Below are positions 20,684 through 30,945 of a stretch of 64,000 bases of DNA, piece after piece; positions within the stretch are counted from its first letter, which is position 1; each line of letters opens with the position of its first letter. The stretch is from Vesta saturnalis (lineage: Eukaryota > Arthropoda > Insecta > Coleoptera > Lampyridae), in NCBI GenBank assembly GCA_036346205.1, contig JARFJB010001962.1, positions 681,501 to 745,500 of the forward strand, given 5' to 3'. A program made the position numbers and the translations under genes. Below the pieces are notes generated by a model that had not been told where the DNA came from, searched no databases, and worked only from the letters and a program-made list of their open reading frames with translations.

Positions 20684-21866
20684 ACTAGGCTATATTACAA
20701 TAACTATAACTTTTTCATTTCCCCAGTGAGTGGGATTGTACTGCACAATAGCGTCATGGAGAATAAGACCATAGACAACAATTCTATTATCGAAAGGTGT
20801 TAGAGATTCCATTTCCAATTTGATGTCTACTGTTGAGTTTTTTAAGAATTCATTCTGTTTAGAACAGTCCATTACAAATACTGAACACGATTTGAATTCG
20901 GTGTAGTTGAATAACGCATCTGTATTATCTTCACCATAGTAGTCACATCGGAATTTAAAAACATTGCGATAGGCAGGTATGTATTGGTTAGCACTGAAGT
21001 TCAAATGCATTACTTCATATGGATAATACTCAGAATTCAGACGTACTTTAAGATTTCTGATGTTAATGTGATCAAAGTTTCCGGCCCTTGCTGACTTTGT
21101 GTACCTTTTACCTTGTTGGAATGCAATAATTATCCAACGCGGTTTTTCCAGTTGCGTTGATGTTTTTATTGGCCATATGTCTGAGGTTGCCTGTTTTAAA
21201 GAAAGTATTCATTGACGAAATGGGACAGTAATAATAGAATTTTTATTGATTCCTTGAAACAAGTTAAGTTTCACAGCATGACTAAGTGTTAAGTGTGGTA
21301 CTTTCCATTGAATTTTATTTAAGGTTATTGCGGCATCAACTTCACCATAGTAACAGTTTGTATCGCTTCTAGATCGAATTAAAACTAACTCTTGGCGCAT
21401 ATTCACGATTACCTGACGATAATCCTTTATTATTCAAAATATGTGGTTCAATGGTATGCATACTGTAAAAGATTTTTCTCTACTTTGCTCATCGAATTCT
21501 ACTTGTAATGGTTCTTCATTCTTTGGTGACCATCCCAAATGGCTTAGTGCTTTGCTTTTGCTTGCCGTATAAGAAATAAATCCCTTAAGCGTAGATGTTA
21601 TACCTGGATTTCTGCAAACATCCACTCTCCGACCACCTAACTCGTAACGAATTTCTTCGAAAAGAAAGTTCGGGAAATTGTTGGTTAAGCTGCATGCTTT
21701 TCTTCATCTTCTTTTTGAGCTCAAGTTTACCTTCTATGTACAGAAAACTATCATAAGTAGCCGTAATTAGATCTTGAGTTTGAATTAAGATGCGGATTTC
21801 TTCGGAAGGCCCATAGATAGAAGATCCATATAGAAGATAAGTGTGAATATCTGATTTTTTTTTTTA
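20684..21866 (-). pseudogene. Maverick major capsid protein (double jelly-roll)
   Basis: Successive minus-strand frames at 21660-21860, 21434-21660, 21209-21406, 21011-21200 and 20690-21010 read as one protein of the major capsid family found in arthropod Mavericks. Visible signatures include an IQTQDL segment (near 21770), CRNPGITSTLKG (near 21600), TSTQLEKPRW (near 21140) and YNPTHWGN near the C-terminus. Frameshifts lie near 21655, 21430, 21205 and 21010. The N-terminus is missing because a LINE tail with its poly-A begins at 21856. Such capsid proteins form pseudo-hexameric double-jelly-roll trimers in adenovirus-like particles. Confidence 0.85.
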
Positions 21867-22415
21867 TGATTGTGGACCTGAACAGGCTAAATAAGGCCTA
21901 TCGTGCTAAAGCACTCAGGAACACTTAGGAGGATGGATAGAGGGATAATGAATTGCCAATAGATGCCTATGAACAGCTACCTTAAATTTTCTCATATCAT
22001 AAGTGAGAGGAAAACAGGAACTAGGGAGATCATTCCAGAGTTTAGAAGCCGTGTAGAAAAATGTGGATTGCGCCCGTTTGGTACGACAAGTGGAGATTTG
22101 TACTGCATACTGATGATGTGAATGAGCGAACCGAGTGTTTCTCGCAAAGATAGCCGGAGATGGTATCAAAGAATGTAATTCACCAGCATAATAGCCGTTG
22201 TAATAACGATAATACAAAGAAAGAACTGAAACCATCCTTCTATGCTCAAGGGACTGTATGTGAGAAGTTAAGGACGGGTCATTTATAAGTCTAATCGCTC
22301 TCTTTTGAATACGATCAACGATATCGAGAGCGTATTGTGGAGCACTAACCCAAAGGTGAGAATTATATTCCAGATGAGGCCGAATTTGGGCCTTATACAG
22401 CAGAAGGAGTTATAG
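21856..22415 (-). mobile_element. 5'-truncated LINE inserted in the Maverick capsid gene
   Basis: On the minus strand the sequence encodes the C-terminal end of a non-LTR reverse transcriptase: YKAQIRPHLEYNSHLW, then RIQKRAIRLI, LEHRR, and a final KLWNDLPSSCFP region (ORF 21915-22235). A run of T at 21856-21868 is the poly-A tail in the opposite orientation. The 5' end is truncated near 22415. It cut the capsid gene near its N-terminus. Confidence 0.85.
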
Positions 22416-22420
22416 TATCA

Positions 22421-22624
22421 TCAAAATGTACGTTTTGAAAGACGTTTAACTATTCTGCTATTGTGGTTGAGAACTTTTAAACCAATTGACGTTGAAAAGT
22501 ATTTCTCTGCAGATGTTAACCGCAATGAAGGTTGATGACTAATTAATAACTTACTGTAGGGATGATGTCTTTTATATGAATTTTTGAAAGATGGAATTGG
22601 TCCTGGATTAATTCTCAGACCCAT
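22421..22624 (-). other. Unassigned basic ORF beside the LINE
   Basis: A 67-codon frame rich in lysine, serine and histidine (YKRHHPYSKLLISHQPSL) lies between the LINE fragment and the penton-like gene. It may be the displaced start of the capsid gene, a separate small virion protein or LINE sequence. Nothing decides. Confidence 0.3.
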
Positions 22625-22629
22625 GTTCT

Positions 22630-23323
22630 TTTAGTTCTAAGCGTACTGTGAATGGTTCACTTTCACCAAAGCCTATTAATTCACCCTTTTGATTAGTCAA
22701 ATTAATTGTTATATCACTAATAATGTCAGTGTTTACTTCTAAATATTGAGTATTGCTTGGAGTTTTATCTAGACGATAACCTGGTGGATCTGAAACATCA
22801 ATTTCATATAATACTTTAGCAGGTTTCCGTTTCGATAAGATCCTTTACTAATGTTGCATTAGTGTAGATTAGTCGCTGTTTAATATTTGGATGCTCAACC
22901 AGATGCAATAAAATATTTCTTCTAAATCTTAGACTCTATCCTAGGATGGCCCAATGAATTTTCTGTGTAGTTAAAATCGATCTCTAAATGAACTGTTATT
23001 ACATTTAATGAGATATGTTGTTTGACTATTATGTTATATAAATTTTCTGTGGATTTTAGATAGTCGCATAATAACTATCTAACTCTATGCATCGTGTGGA
23101 ATTGTAATTCACTTCAAATGATAGTTTTACAAAAGTAAAATCATCGTTGCTATATAATGTCAAGATGTTGCACCGTAAAATCCTATCGTAATAACATATT
23201 TTTACCCAAATCAGCTTCTATGGTGGTAGAAGTTACACTGTGTACCATACCTTTATAATGTTATTGCAAACTGAGAAAATTAGATTCATATTTCCGTGGT
23301 AATTTAGGCATGCTATCTCTCAT
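22630..23323 (-). pseudogene. Penton-like minor capsid protein candidate
   Basis: A heavily frameshifted gene starts at ATG 23323 (MRDSMPKLPRKY). Readable blocks are NSTRCIELDSYY (near 23080), HPNIKQRLIYTNATLVKD (near 22860) and a C-terminal block with VSDPPGYRLDK, VNTDIISDITINLTNQKGEL and FTVRLELK (22640-22810). The alternating hydrophobic pattern and closing VRLELK strand suit a beta-sandwich. The position between the phospholipase-like and major capsid genes is where Mavericks carry the penton-like single jelly-roll protein. Assignment rests mainly on context and is moderate. Confidence 0.5.
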
Positions 23324-23400
23324 AAAAATATCCTAAAGTAGGGTACATTTTTGGTGTATTTCTTTAAATCAATATGCGTTAGGTCTTTCGGGTAATTTAT

Positions 23401-24181
23401 TCAGTTTTTTGGAAACGGTTTTAAGTATAATGCACCACCACCGGATTTGTTTGGTTTTAGATACAGTGCACCACCTTTCTTATTCACGGAGTCTATAGCG
23501 ATCGATTCCATCATGCGATTATGACGCGATGTCTCTTCTTGCAATTTTTTAGCATTTTTAGCATCCTTGACTGCTTTAGCAATTCCTGATGCACCGCCAG
23601 CTAAAGCACCGATTGCTGATAATTCTGCGAATAACGGAATAAGAAATGGTAAAAACCCCCCTTGTTTAGGTAGGGGAATTACTCTAGGAACTTTAATGTT
23701 TTTCTTTCCTCCTAAACTTTTTACTACACGTTTTGCCGTTGAAAGCGCTGACTCTATTGCGTCTGTGAAATTTTCGTTAGGTTTAATTTTTTTAGCTATT
23801 GTTTTTCGTAAATGCAATAAATTTCCGCCATTGCATTTTTTCTTCTTCTTCAGATTAGATCGAGGTTTACACTCCATTCCTAATTTTCTCTTTGCTTTCT
23901 TGGCGGTACTGACTGCTAAAGCGGCAGTTCGTTCACCTAATATTGCGTCTGATGATTTAAAGCGTTCCCAAGCTATTTTGTAAAATTTTATCCGCTTTAT
24001 GTCTACTGCACTGAGCATCTAATTGATTAATACCGGTGTCACCGCGTGCGAGTCGTTTTTCTAACTTTGTACCAGGGCAGCAATACTGGTAGCCAGGTAA
24101 ATGCAATTCAACCGGAAGTTTATTGATTAGAGCATTCACTAAACCACCACCACCTGCACTCTTTCGCTTCTTAACTAACAT
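23401..24181 (-). pseudogene. Phospholipase A2-like Maverick virion protein
   Basis: The N-terminal frame (ATG 24181) has a Lys-rich start, a GGGG turn and a parvovirus-type PLA2 calcium-loop region: LPGYQYCCPGTKLEKRL, then RGDTGINQLD. The next Cys is followed at once by RHKADKIL, so the segment that should carry the catalytic His-Asp pair is lost, apparently by a short deletion. A frameshift near 23990 leads to a 205-codon frame (23401-24018) with a Lys-Arg-rich region, a hydrophobic Gly/Ala-rich segment (LPFLIPLFAELSAIGALAGG) and two copies of GGALYLKP at the end. The family acts in endosome escape in related viruses. This copy has lost its catalytic residues and reading frame. Confidence 0.85.
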
Positions 24182-24317
24182 TGTTTACCTGGATGGATAG
24201 AACGGGGTATTTATACCTAAATTAAGAAAAACAAATCATAGTTATTTCTTTGTTCAGTAAATGCTATACATTAGATAAGCAGGACGAAAATACAATATTT
24301 CCATTATACATACAGTG

Positions 24318-26047
24318 TTATTGTGAATTAATATTATACTTAGCATTTATAACATCATCAATGTCATTATAAATGTCATCATCACCACCACGGAATTCTT
24401 TCTCACGAAAACGATGGTAGTCAACAACTTGTATGAACTATTCATAAAAACACACCAGATTGTACGATTCAAGAAATTCCAATCTATAGCTTATTATATC
24501 CTTTAAATTGAACAGTTCTTCTATACTATGTGAATTGAATGTGCAAAAACAGCAGTTGTAGTTTTCTATCATAACAGTTTTCAACATTCTGTCATATCCT
24601 TTAATCAATTCCCAATTGTAATAAATACCAAGATTGCTATAGCGAAAGTCACACTGAGAATGCAGTGTGGAGTCTTATGGAACACACCGTTGCCAGTTAT
24701 CGTTATGCTGGGATCGGTTAAACCTCAAGTCCGGTCTCAGGCAAATTTCGCCGCTCTCACAGATTCGCTAAAAACTTGTTGGAAGTTTGATGATGTTTAT
24801 ACCTTCGCCTTTGTTTAAATGTTTTCAATAATTAATAATAATAAACAATAAAGTTCAAAATTACAAAAGAATTATTTCAGGCAAAGTTAATTTAAGAAAA
24901 AATAAACAGAGAATTAATTGTACATTTATAAACAAACTCTATTTTTCATCATTCACTAAATGACAAATGATATTGAAAATTATAATTTTCGCACTCGCAT
25001 GGAGCATTTGTCCGCGTTTGAATTTCTTAAATTCCATGTTACCGGTAGTAAGTCACAAACAAGACTGAAAATCAGTATTATATTTAGGGTTGTTTGTTTA
25101 CTTTTCAGTTACATTAAAAACTCATTAAGATATCTTCCCGCATAAGCTTGGTTTGAAATGACGTAAAGGCATTGTAAGTAACTTTCTAATTAATACAATT
25201 GTTTAACGATATTTAGATCGTCTTGAAAATTCATATTTGAGAATTTTGAGTGATTTTTCAACTAAAATTTTCCGATTTTTCAAAAATAAGGGCAGTTTAC
25301 TCTTACGTATCGTTCGCAAAAATAAAAATTTTTCATTTGTGTCCAACTTTTTGGCGGCACTGTATAATAACTTCAGAGCCGACCCTGTCACAGCCATCGG
25401 ACAACCGGCAACACAGTGTGCCGGCCTCCCATTACAAATACATTCCCTATACCCCGCCACACTGCATTCTCGGCGTGACTCGCACTATAGATAGAGATTC
25501 ATAATGTTGATCTTCTTCGTTTACATTTGACCAGTCAATTTTATTTTAAAATTTCTTGGGATCGGAAAAATTGTAATTCTACATATGAATGCCATCTTAG
25601 AAGCTCATTCCATTCCTTCATATCCAACACTACATTATCGCTTTGATCACAGTTAGCACACCCCATACGCACTACTGGTGCAAGCTTGAGGTGCGTACTG
25701 TATCCAATTTCCATATGTTTTGCATGGTAAGTATCGTTCGATAGTTTATAATAAATACAATCGATTAAGTATTCATTAGCTGCTTATTTATACACTTCAG
25801 ATAAATCATATGGCTGCCTGTCTGTGTTAGAAGAATAACCTTCATCACGTTTCTCTTCATTTTTACTTCTATTACCACCATCACTATTTTGACAACACCA
25901 ACAACACAAGGTAAAATTGTTATTCATATTGTTACTGCAATTATGTGGGGTGTCTATATATAACAGTGAACTTCTGAGTTTGGATCGTTCCAGAAATGAT
26001 GTTATTGCTACCTGCATTATAACGACTGTACTTGTTTTCAATTGCAC
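24318..26047 (-). pseudogene. Cysteine-containing Maverick ORF split by a MITE
   Basis: The frame starts at ATG 26047 and runs to TAA 25784-25786, then continues in the same frame, with no other stop, to 25541. Downstream of the MITE (24638-25492) similar coding character resumes to TAA 24318-24320 with one internal stop. Cys pairs recur: CCWCCQN, MGCANCD and NCCFC, each followed by acidic and aromatic-rich helices, which suggests repeated zinc-binding or disulphide modules. Without the insertion it would be about 290 residues. No family recognised. Confidence 0.5.
24638..25492. mobile_element. MITE inserted in Maverick copy 2
   Basis: Inverted ends of about 30 bp share GAGAATGCAGTGTGG preceded by GCGA and GTCAC. 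CTATAG occurs at both junctions and is a candidate target duplication. The interior has no gene; the overlapping short ORFs at 25203-25504 on both strands are not supported. Confidence 0.65.
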
Positions 26048-26113
26048 TAGGACTAAACGCTGTTTAAGAAATGATTTTAGTTAAATCATGTGGGTGGGTT
26101 TGTGGCACTACTA

Positions 26114-26409
26114 TTAAAAACAAAATGTTATGTTTGTTGTTTTCCCGACTGCACCCAAACTACTCATGAAGACATCCCTCGTGTTTAGCTGCGTTTTAAA
26201 TCCTTTCATTCGATTTTCTTCTTTCAAATACTCATAAAAGCGTTGAGGTAATGTACATTTAAAATCATCCGTTTCCATCACTATGCGTTCACCATACTTA
26301 GTATTAATTACTGCCACATTAATCACTTTATACCTTTTTGATATCTCGAGGTTACATGCACTTTTAAACAGTTTGCAATGGTGCTTTGGTTTAACCCTGC
26401 TAATTCCAT
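26114..26409 (-). pseudogene. Small Maverick ORF near the right TIR
   Basis: A first ATG at 26409 opens a short helical frame (MELAGLNQS) that is one frame off from the 70-codon ORF at 26114-26326, which has TKYGERIVME, then LPQRFYEYL. The beta-rich TKYG-R-I/LP-RF pattern resembles small arthropod Maverick proteins that I associate tentatively with single-stranded-DNA binding. It is the first gene downstream of the promoter at 26432-26469. A frameshift near 26333 breaks it. Confidence 0.45.
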
Positions 26410-26431
26410 GTTTAACAATTACAAGTTGCTA

Positions 26432-26469
26432 ACTGACTGATCTCAACACACCTCGCTGCGGTTTATATC
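26432..26469 (-). promoter_or_regulatory. TATA box and initiator of the leftward Maverick genes
   Basis: On the minus strand GATATAAA (26462-26469) is followed about 31 bases later by TCAGTCAGTT (26431-26440), the arthropod initiator TCAGT. The first ATG follows at 26409. Spacing is canonical. Confidence 0.55.
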
Positions 26470-26591
26470 ACAAAAATGTGTCCTTAACTTAAGTACCTAT
26501 GACAAGATGTTTAAACTTGTTAAATACACACCTACTTTTAGTGTATTAAATTATTTCACCTTGACCCAATTTAGTCAATATAAGCACCATT

Positions 26592-26859
26592 TGACCTTGG
26601 TCTACTTTTCAGCATAGACAACAACTCGCATTCTTCTTGTTTCCATGAATTGATTCTATTTTTATACTTCTAAGAAATGTCAATAATCTTTGACCTTGAC
26701 CACTCTATTTTTAGACTTCTAAGAATTGTAACATGATGCTGACATTGCAATTTCTATTTTTAGCTTTTGACCTTGACATACAAATTTCCCGCCAAAAGTT
26801 TGACCTTGAAGAGATCCAAAAGCTTACATTTCTCACCACCAGAGGGCGAGTGACCTTGG
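26592..26859 (-). promoter_or_regulatory. Mirror cluster of receptor and E2F-type sites in right TIR
   Basis: Reverse-strand YCAAGGTCA sites at 26592, 26691, 26768, 26801 and 26851, with an E2F-like box at 26785-26796. Four of the sites match positions in the left TIR, and the variants keep the consensus (T or C at the first base). Confidence 0.5.
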
Positions 26860-26890
26860 ATTGGTCCAGAACCGACCCTTAACCACTACT
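26625..26890. repeat. Right TIR of Maverick copy 2
   Basis: Inverted copy of the left TIR. It holds TGACCTTGA at 26691, 26768 and 26801, TGACCTTGG at 26851, and TTTCCCGCCAAA at 26785-26796. One more TGACCTTGG lies just inside at 26592. Confidence 0.9.
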
Positions 26891-27121
26891 TTCGTCTACG
26901 CCAGACATGCTCGATTTATAGATGTAAACGTTGAGAATGTGTTTGCAATGGCGCTTGCAAACGCTTTGCATTGTAGTTTTGCCATAGAGACCTTTTTACA
27001 TCGTATGTCTTCTAAGGTGTTAGCTTTGGTGCACATAAGGAATATTTTTATTTTGCTTCATAGCAGACACCTAGACTTGCAAAATAATAACCGATGGTGT
27101 TTTGCAGAATTTAATTTTTAT

Positions 27122-27376
27122 CTTGCTTTCTCATATATGTACGTATACAGAGAAAGCTATGTAATCGGTTTTAATTTTCAAACACCTTTTTTTACACATC
27201 TCGAGGTTTTGTGGCCTAAACAAAACGAAAAACATTTTTAGAAAAAACAATTTCGTGTCTGATTGTGTGTCTGTGTGCGTGATATCTTTTGAACCATTGA
27301 AGTTATCGATAAAATCAATAAATGTGTTTTTTGTATGGTTTGTTTGTTTGTTTGTTTGTTTGTTTGTTTGTTTGTT

Positions 27377-27458
<82 letters not shown>

Positions 27459-28095
27459 TGCGTGCGTGTGCGTGTGTGTGCGTGTGTGTGTGTGGGATAT
27501 CTTTTGAATCATGAAAACTATCGATATGAAATTTGGAACAAAAATTCTTTGCCATAAAACTAGGTCAAGTTCGTTAATGAGCAATATCCAACGTGTGGCG
27601 GGGATCTTTAGGGGATCATAGAACTAAAAAATTTCATTGCTTTAACTTTTAAAAAGTTACATAATTAAAATAACAAACTAATACTGTTTTTATATAATTT
27701 CAAAATAAAAAAATATATAACCAGAGGCGCACCGTTTTTAGGGTGCAAAATTGTGAATTTTTTAATTTATCAACCGGTTTTTTTGAAAGTCGAGTATTAG
27801 GGGGTTTTTAAGATCCCTAAGAATGAATTATTTGTTAAAATTAAATCATCCAAAATGCCGGTTCAAAAATGGGGGATTATCGTGTTTATTTAATCCGTCA
27901 ACGGATGTTTTTGAAAGTCTGGTATTGGGGGTTTTTAAGATCGCTAAGAATAAATCATTAGTCAAAATTAAAAAATTCAAAATGGCGGATCAAAAATGGG
28001 GAATTATCGTGTTTAAAAACCAATATTTACTTAAATTCAGGTATTGTGGGCTTTGAAGTTATTTATTTACATATATGAGAAAGCATTATGGCAGA
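27122..28095. mobile_element. Large relative of the 12905 MITE with microsatellites
   Basis: The left end (GCTTTCTCATATATGTACGT, then AGAGAAAGCTATGTAATCGG) matches 12905-12980, and the right end holds the inverted ACATATATGAGAAAGC. The interior has (TTTG)n at about 27338-27378, (TG)n at 27379-27495 and a partial tandem repeat at 27740-28040. Non-coding. Confidence 0.7.
27338..27495. repeat. (TTTG)n and (TG)n microsatellites
   Basis: Ten or so TTTG units run into a long TG tract with a few TGAG/TGCG interruptions. Any open frame across it is an artefact of the repeat. Confidence 0.95.
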
Positions 28096-28099
28096 TAAT

Positions 28100-29640
28100 T
28101 TGGCAGCGGTTTTTACCTAATAATTCAACATATAAATTAACACATTCAAATACACTTAAAAAATACATAGGTAGTTCCCTTGCCTCATTTTCGTCCAATT
28201 CTGGTGCTACCTGAAAATTTTTTAAAAATGTATTTAACAGTGTCATTTATTTCAACATTATCTTGACTTTGAGTTAGACTTTTAATGACTTCTACCCTAA
28301 ATTTCATAATCGATGTTTTTGTTCCGTTTACCTGTGTATATAAGAAATGTGCGTTGACAATAGCTGTAGTTAATATTATTTCAAGAATCACTTTTCTGTA
28401 CCATCTAACAGTCTTACGTAAGCAAGAACCATAACTTGAAAATTGATTTGATAAGTCTATATAAGCTTTATCCTTATTACAATCAAAGATCATTTTCGGT
28501 TTTTGAATTTGTTTTCCTCGTTGTACCTATTACTGAAACAGATTCATAATTATGTATTGAGGACAATATAAGAAGATCGCGCCATTTTAAGACCATTATG
28601 CCCGTTTGATTCTCTCTTGCAATTACTTCTCCTTTTTTCAAACGCGCCTGAACCACACCCTTCGGATCTTCTTTTCGGTTAGCCCTTAAAGTTCCCAAAA
28701 GGTGCCTATTTCTGCCCAATCACTTTTCAGCTAACTGCAAATTTGTATAGTAGTTATCAGTAATTATAGTGCTGCCACAATCTAGTAATTCTTCATTTAA
28801 CTCTAGAACCACTTTGGTTGGCACAAACTGTCGGGCAAAAGCTTCTTTGCCTTCGTCAATTTTTAGATTCTGTGTATATCCTTCGTTGCAGCACAACTTA
28901 GATACTTTAACACCATTTTTGTGAACTTTTTGAAGGATGTATTTCTTTATTGTTAACCTCCTTCTGAAGGGAATGAAACGCTCATCAATACAAACGACCT
29001 TCCCAGGTGTGTATGCCATTTTGCATTTTTTTATAAAATTGTCAATCAAACCCTGAATGTTGAAAATTCTACTATTATTAATGTTTTATTCATTGTCCGA
29101 AAAATGTAACAAAGACGGCACTAATTTAAATCTGTTTCGATACATTGTTTTTGAAGCTATCTCATTACGAAAAAATCATTTGTACTCCAATAGTTATGAA
29201 GCGTAGGTATTTTAACAATTCCCGTGTATCCTAAAAGGCCAATTACAGCTTTTATTTCTATTGTCGTCGTTGGAGTCCAAGCATTAGATCTTGATGATCC
29301 TGGGGTATCAATTCGATTTAGAAGATACTGTGTCCCATAGAGGTTCGTTTGTTGAGCAATATTTTCAAACACAGGTTCATTAATAAATACTGAAAAGAAG
29401 TCATATGGCGTACCATTCTCCAATAACAAAGGTTGAGCTTGATTAAACCCATACGTTGTATTAAATTGGAAGTCTTTGTGATAATTCTTACACTTGTTTC
29501 CAACTTGAGGTTCTGCGTATGAACACCTGATGCATCCAGAGAACCATCTCTTTCATTACTATTTGAAACCGTGATAAGAATATCACATTCTGAACATTTG
29601 TTTATGTCATTTTCCTTATCGTCAATCTTTGGAGAATATT
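28100..29640 (-). pseudogene. piggyBac-like transposase
   Basis: Minus-strand frames joined by frameshifts read as a piggyBac (DDE_Tnp_1_7) transposase. Order from the N-terminus: a Ser/Asp-rich start (29500-29640), VFINEPVFENIAQQTNLYG and the EIKAVIGLLGYTGIVK helix (29157-29429), VVCIDERFIPFRRRL with the first Asp (near 28990), STIITDNYYTNLQLAE with the second Asp (near 28740), then DLSNQFSSYG and RKTVRWYRKV (near 28400-28450) and a C-terminal piece to about 28100. At least four frameshifts make it inactive. Terminal repeats with TTAA were not found. Confidence 0.85.
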
Positions 29641-30723
29641 CCTGATAACCAGGCCCTTCACTACCTGTATTTTTAGCTTAGAGATCAGGAACATATATGA
29701 TTCGTCATCTTATGAATTTAGATTATGGGTCTGTAGAAAATGTTTTGAATTTGTTTATCACAAACGGCCGTTGCCAAGTATTTGTATTGAACACACCAAA
29801 ACTTCCGTGTATACATTAAAATTCCAAAAAGTGTATCAAAAAATTGCAATGGTTTTTGTCGTCGGAAGTGCTATCTGCGTTTTAGACATGTAATCTATTT
29901 AACTACCTCACTTAAACTTTCCGCAGACAGGTGTAATACTTTTCGCGTTCGGCTACTCATGATTTTGGCGTCCGCTCCCATCCATGTGTACGTAAATGTG
30001 TCTTCTATGGCGTAGTCACTGCAATAAATGTGACCGCACGGCTTGTCCGCTACGGAGTGGTATAAGAAAATACGGACAATTGGTAAATTTACGCCAGGCG
30101 AGATACTCGTGTCCGCTAACACTTTTAAAATCAAAAACGTCATTGCGGTGTTTCGCTTAACAGTCGACAACTGCGTGGCAGTGTTTGTGATAATTATTAT
30201 GCAGCTGATGTACCTACTATACTTAGTAACGCCTCTTACTTTTATCGCTATATTCCTTTAATGAACTTAGATAAAATAATGACTATATGGATATAATAAT
30301 GACCAGGCTTGGTAAGCAACGATTAAGTCCTTCGCACACTCTTTGGACCACTCAAATTTGGTTCTTTTGGCAGAACTACATATTTCTTTATTGAACGTGC
30401 AAATAAAATTAGTAAGAAACCAAATAAAAGTAACCAATAAGGTAAAAATAACGGTAAATAATTATAAGCAAAACATGCGTTGACAACATAACACTAGGCA
30501 TCCAGTGCAACCTGTCTATAGAAAAACTGTAGGAATGAAACTTTGCTGCAATCTCACTAAAAATTAAACATGTTCCTAATTGCGTGCAACTTTTTGCGCA
30601 ACGAAGCCTGCCATAACTCAAAAATGTTACTCACAATGGTACATGTTTCGAGTAAATTTCCCACTACAGGTTTATGCATAGTGTAGTGTACGCTTCTTGT
30701 TTCTGCAACCACGCTCTAATATC

Positions 30724-30725
<2 letters not shown>
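29641..30725. other. Unassigned stretch
   Basis: A GC-richer block at 29930-30180 is open in several frames but shows no domain and no splice structure I trust. Nothing else recognised. Confidence 0.4.

Positions 30726-30792
<67 letters not shown>
30726..30792. repeat. (AT)n microsatellite
   Basis: Pure dinucleotide run of about 65 bp; short frames across it are spurious. Confidence 0.95.
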
Positions 30793-30945
30793 ATCTTTGG
30801 ACAGAGGTATTTCTGCGAAGACAGCTGCGAATACTGTTTCGGCGACCCCCACTCCAAACTTTCCCGAAGATAACCGATCCTATCCGAACACTGACCAGTG
30901 CGCCAGCGCGCAAGACCCAACCACCATCGAGTGAGCATTATTATA

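Larger units (their letters stand above)
16365..26890 (-). mobile_element. Maverick/Polinton-like endogenous element (copy 2)
   Basis: Inverted termini begin AGTAGTGGTTAAGGG at 16365 and end with its complement at 26890. The flanking hexamers TTTGTC (16359-16364) and TTCGTC (26891-26896) match at five of six bases, as expected for the 6-bp duplication made by Maverick integrases. Minus-strand genes from right to left are: a small replication-type ORF, a cysteine-containing ORF, a phospholipase A2-like protein, a penton-like protein, the major capsid protein, the packaging ATPase, a DUF8207-like protein, a fibre-like protein and an integrase. Protein-primed DNA polymerase and adenovirus-type protease are not seen, so at 10.5 kb this is a deleted, decayed copy. 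It carries a LINE tail (21856-22415) and a MITE (24638-25492). Confidence 0.92.

Noticed and set aside
23567..23983. 138-codon plus-strand frame
   Set aside because: Antisense shadow of the phospholipase-like Maverick gene.
25203..25504. Three overlapping 85-codon frames on both strands
   Set aside because: They lie in the MITE at 24638-25492 and overlap each other; no domain.
16365..26890. An active Maverick or virus
   Set aside because: Nearly every large gene has frameshifts, deletions or insertions, and polymerase and protease are missing.
26861..27241. 126-codon plus-strand frame across the right Maverick TIR end
   Set aside because: It spans the TIR, the target duplication, flank and the start of another repeat, so it cannot be an old gene.
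27238..27584. Open frames of 60-105 codons across the TG/TTTG tract on both strands
   Set aside because: They are only the dinucleotide and tetranucleotide repeats translated (Cys-Val, His-Thr runs).
30664..30938. Frames with long Ile-Tyr runs
   Set aside because: Translation of an (AT)n microsatellite.
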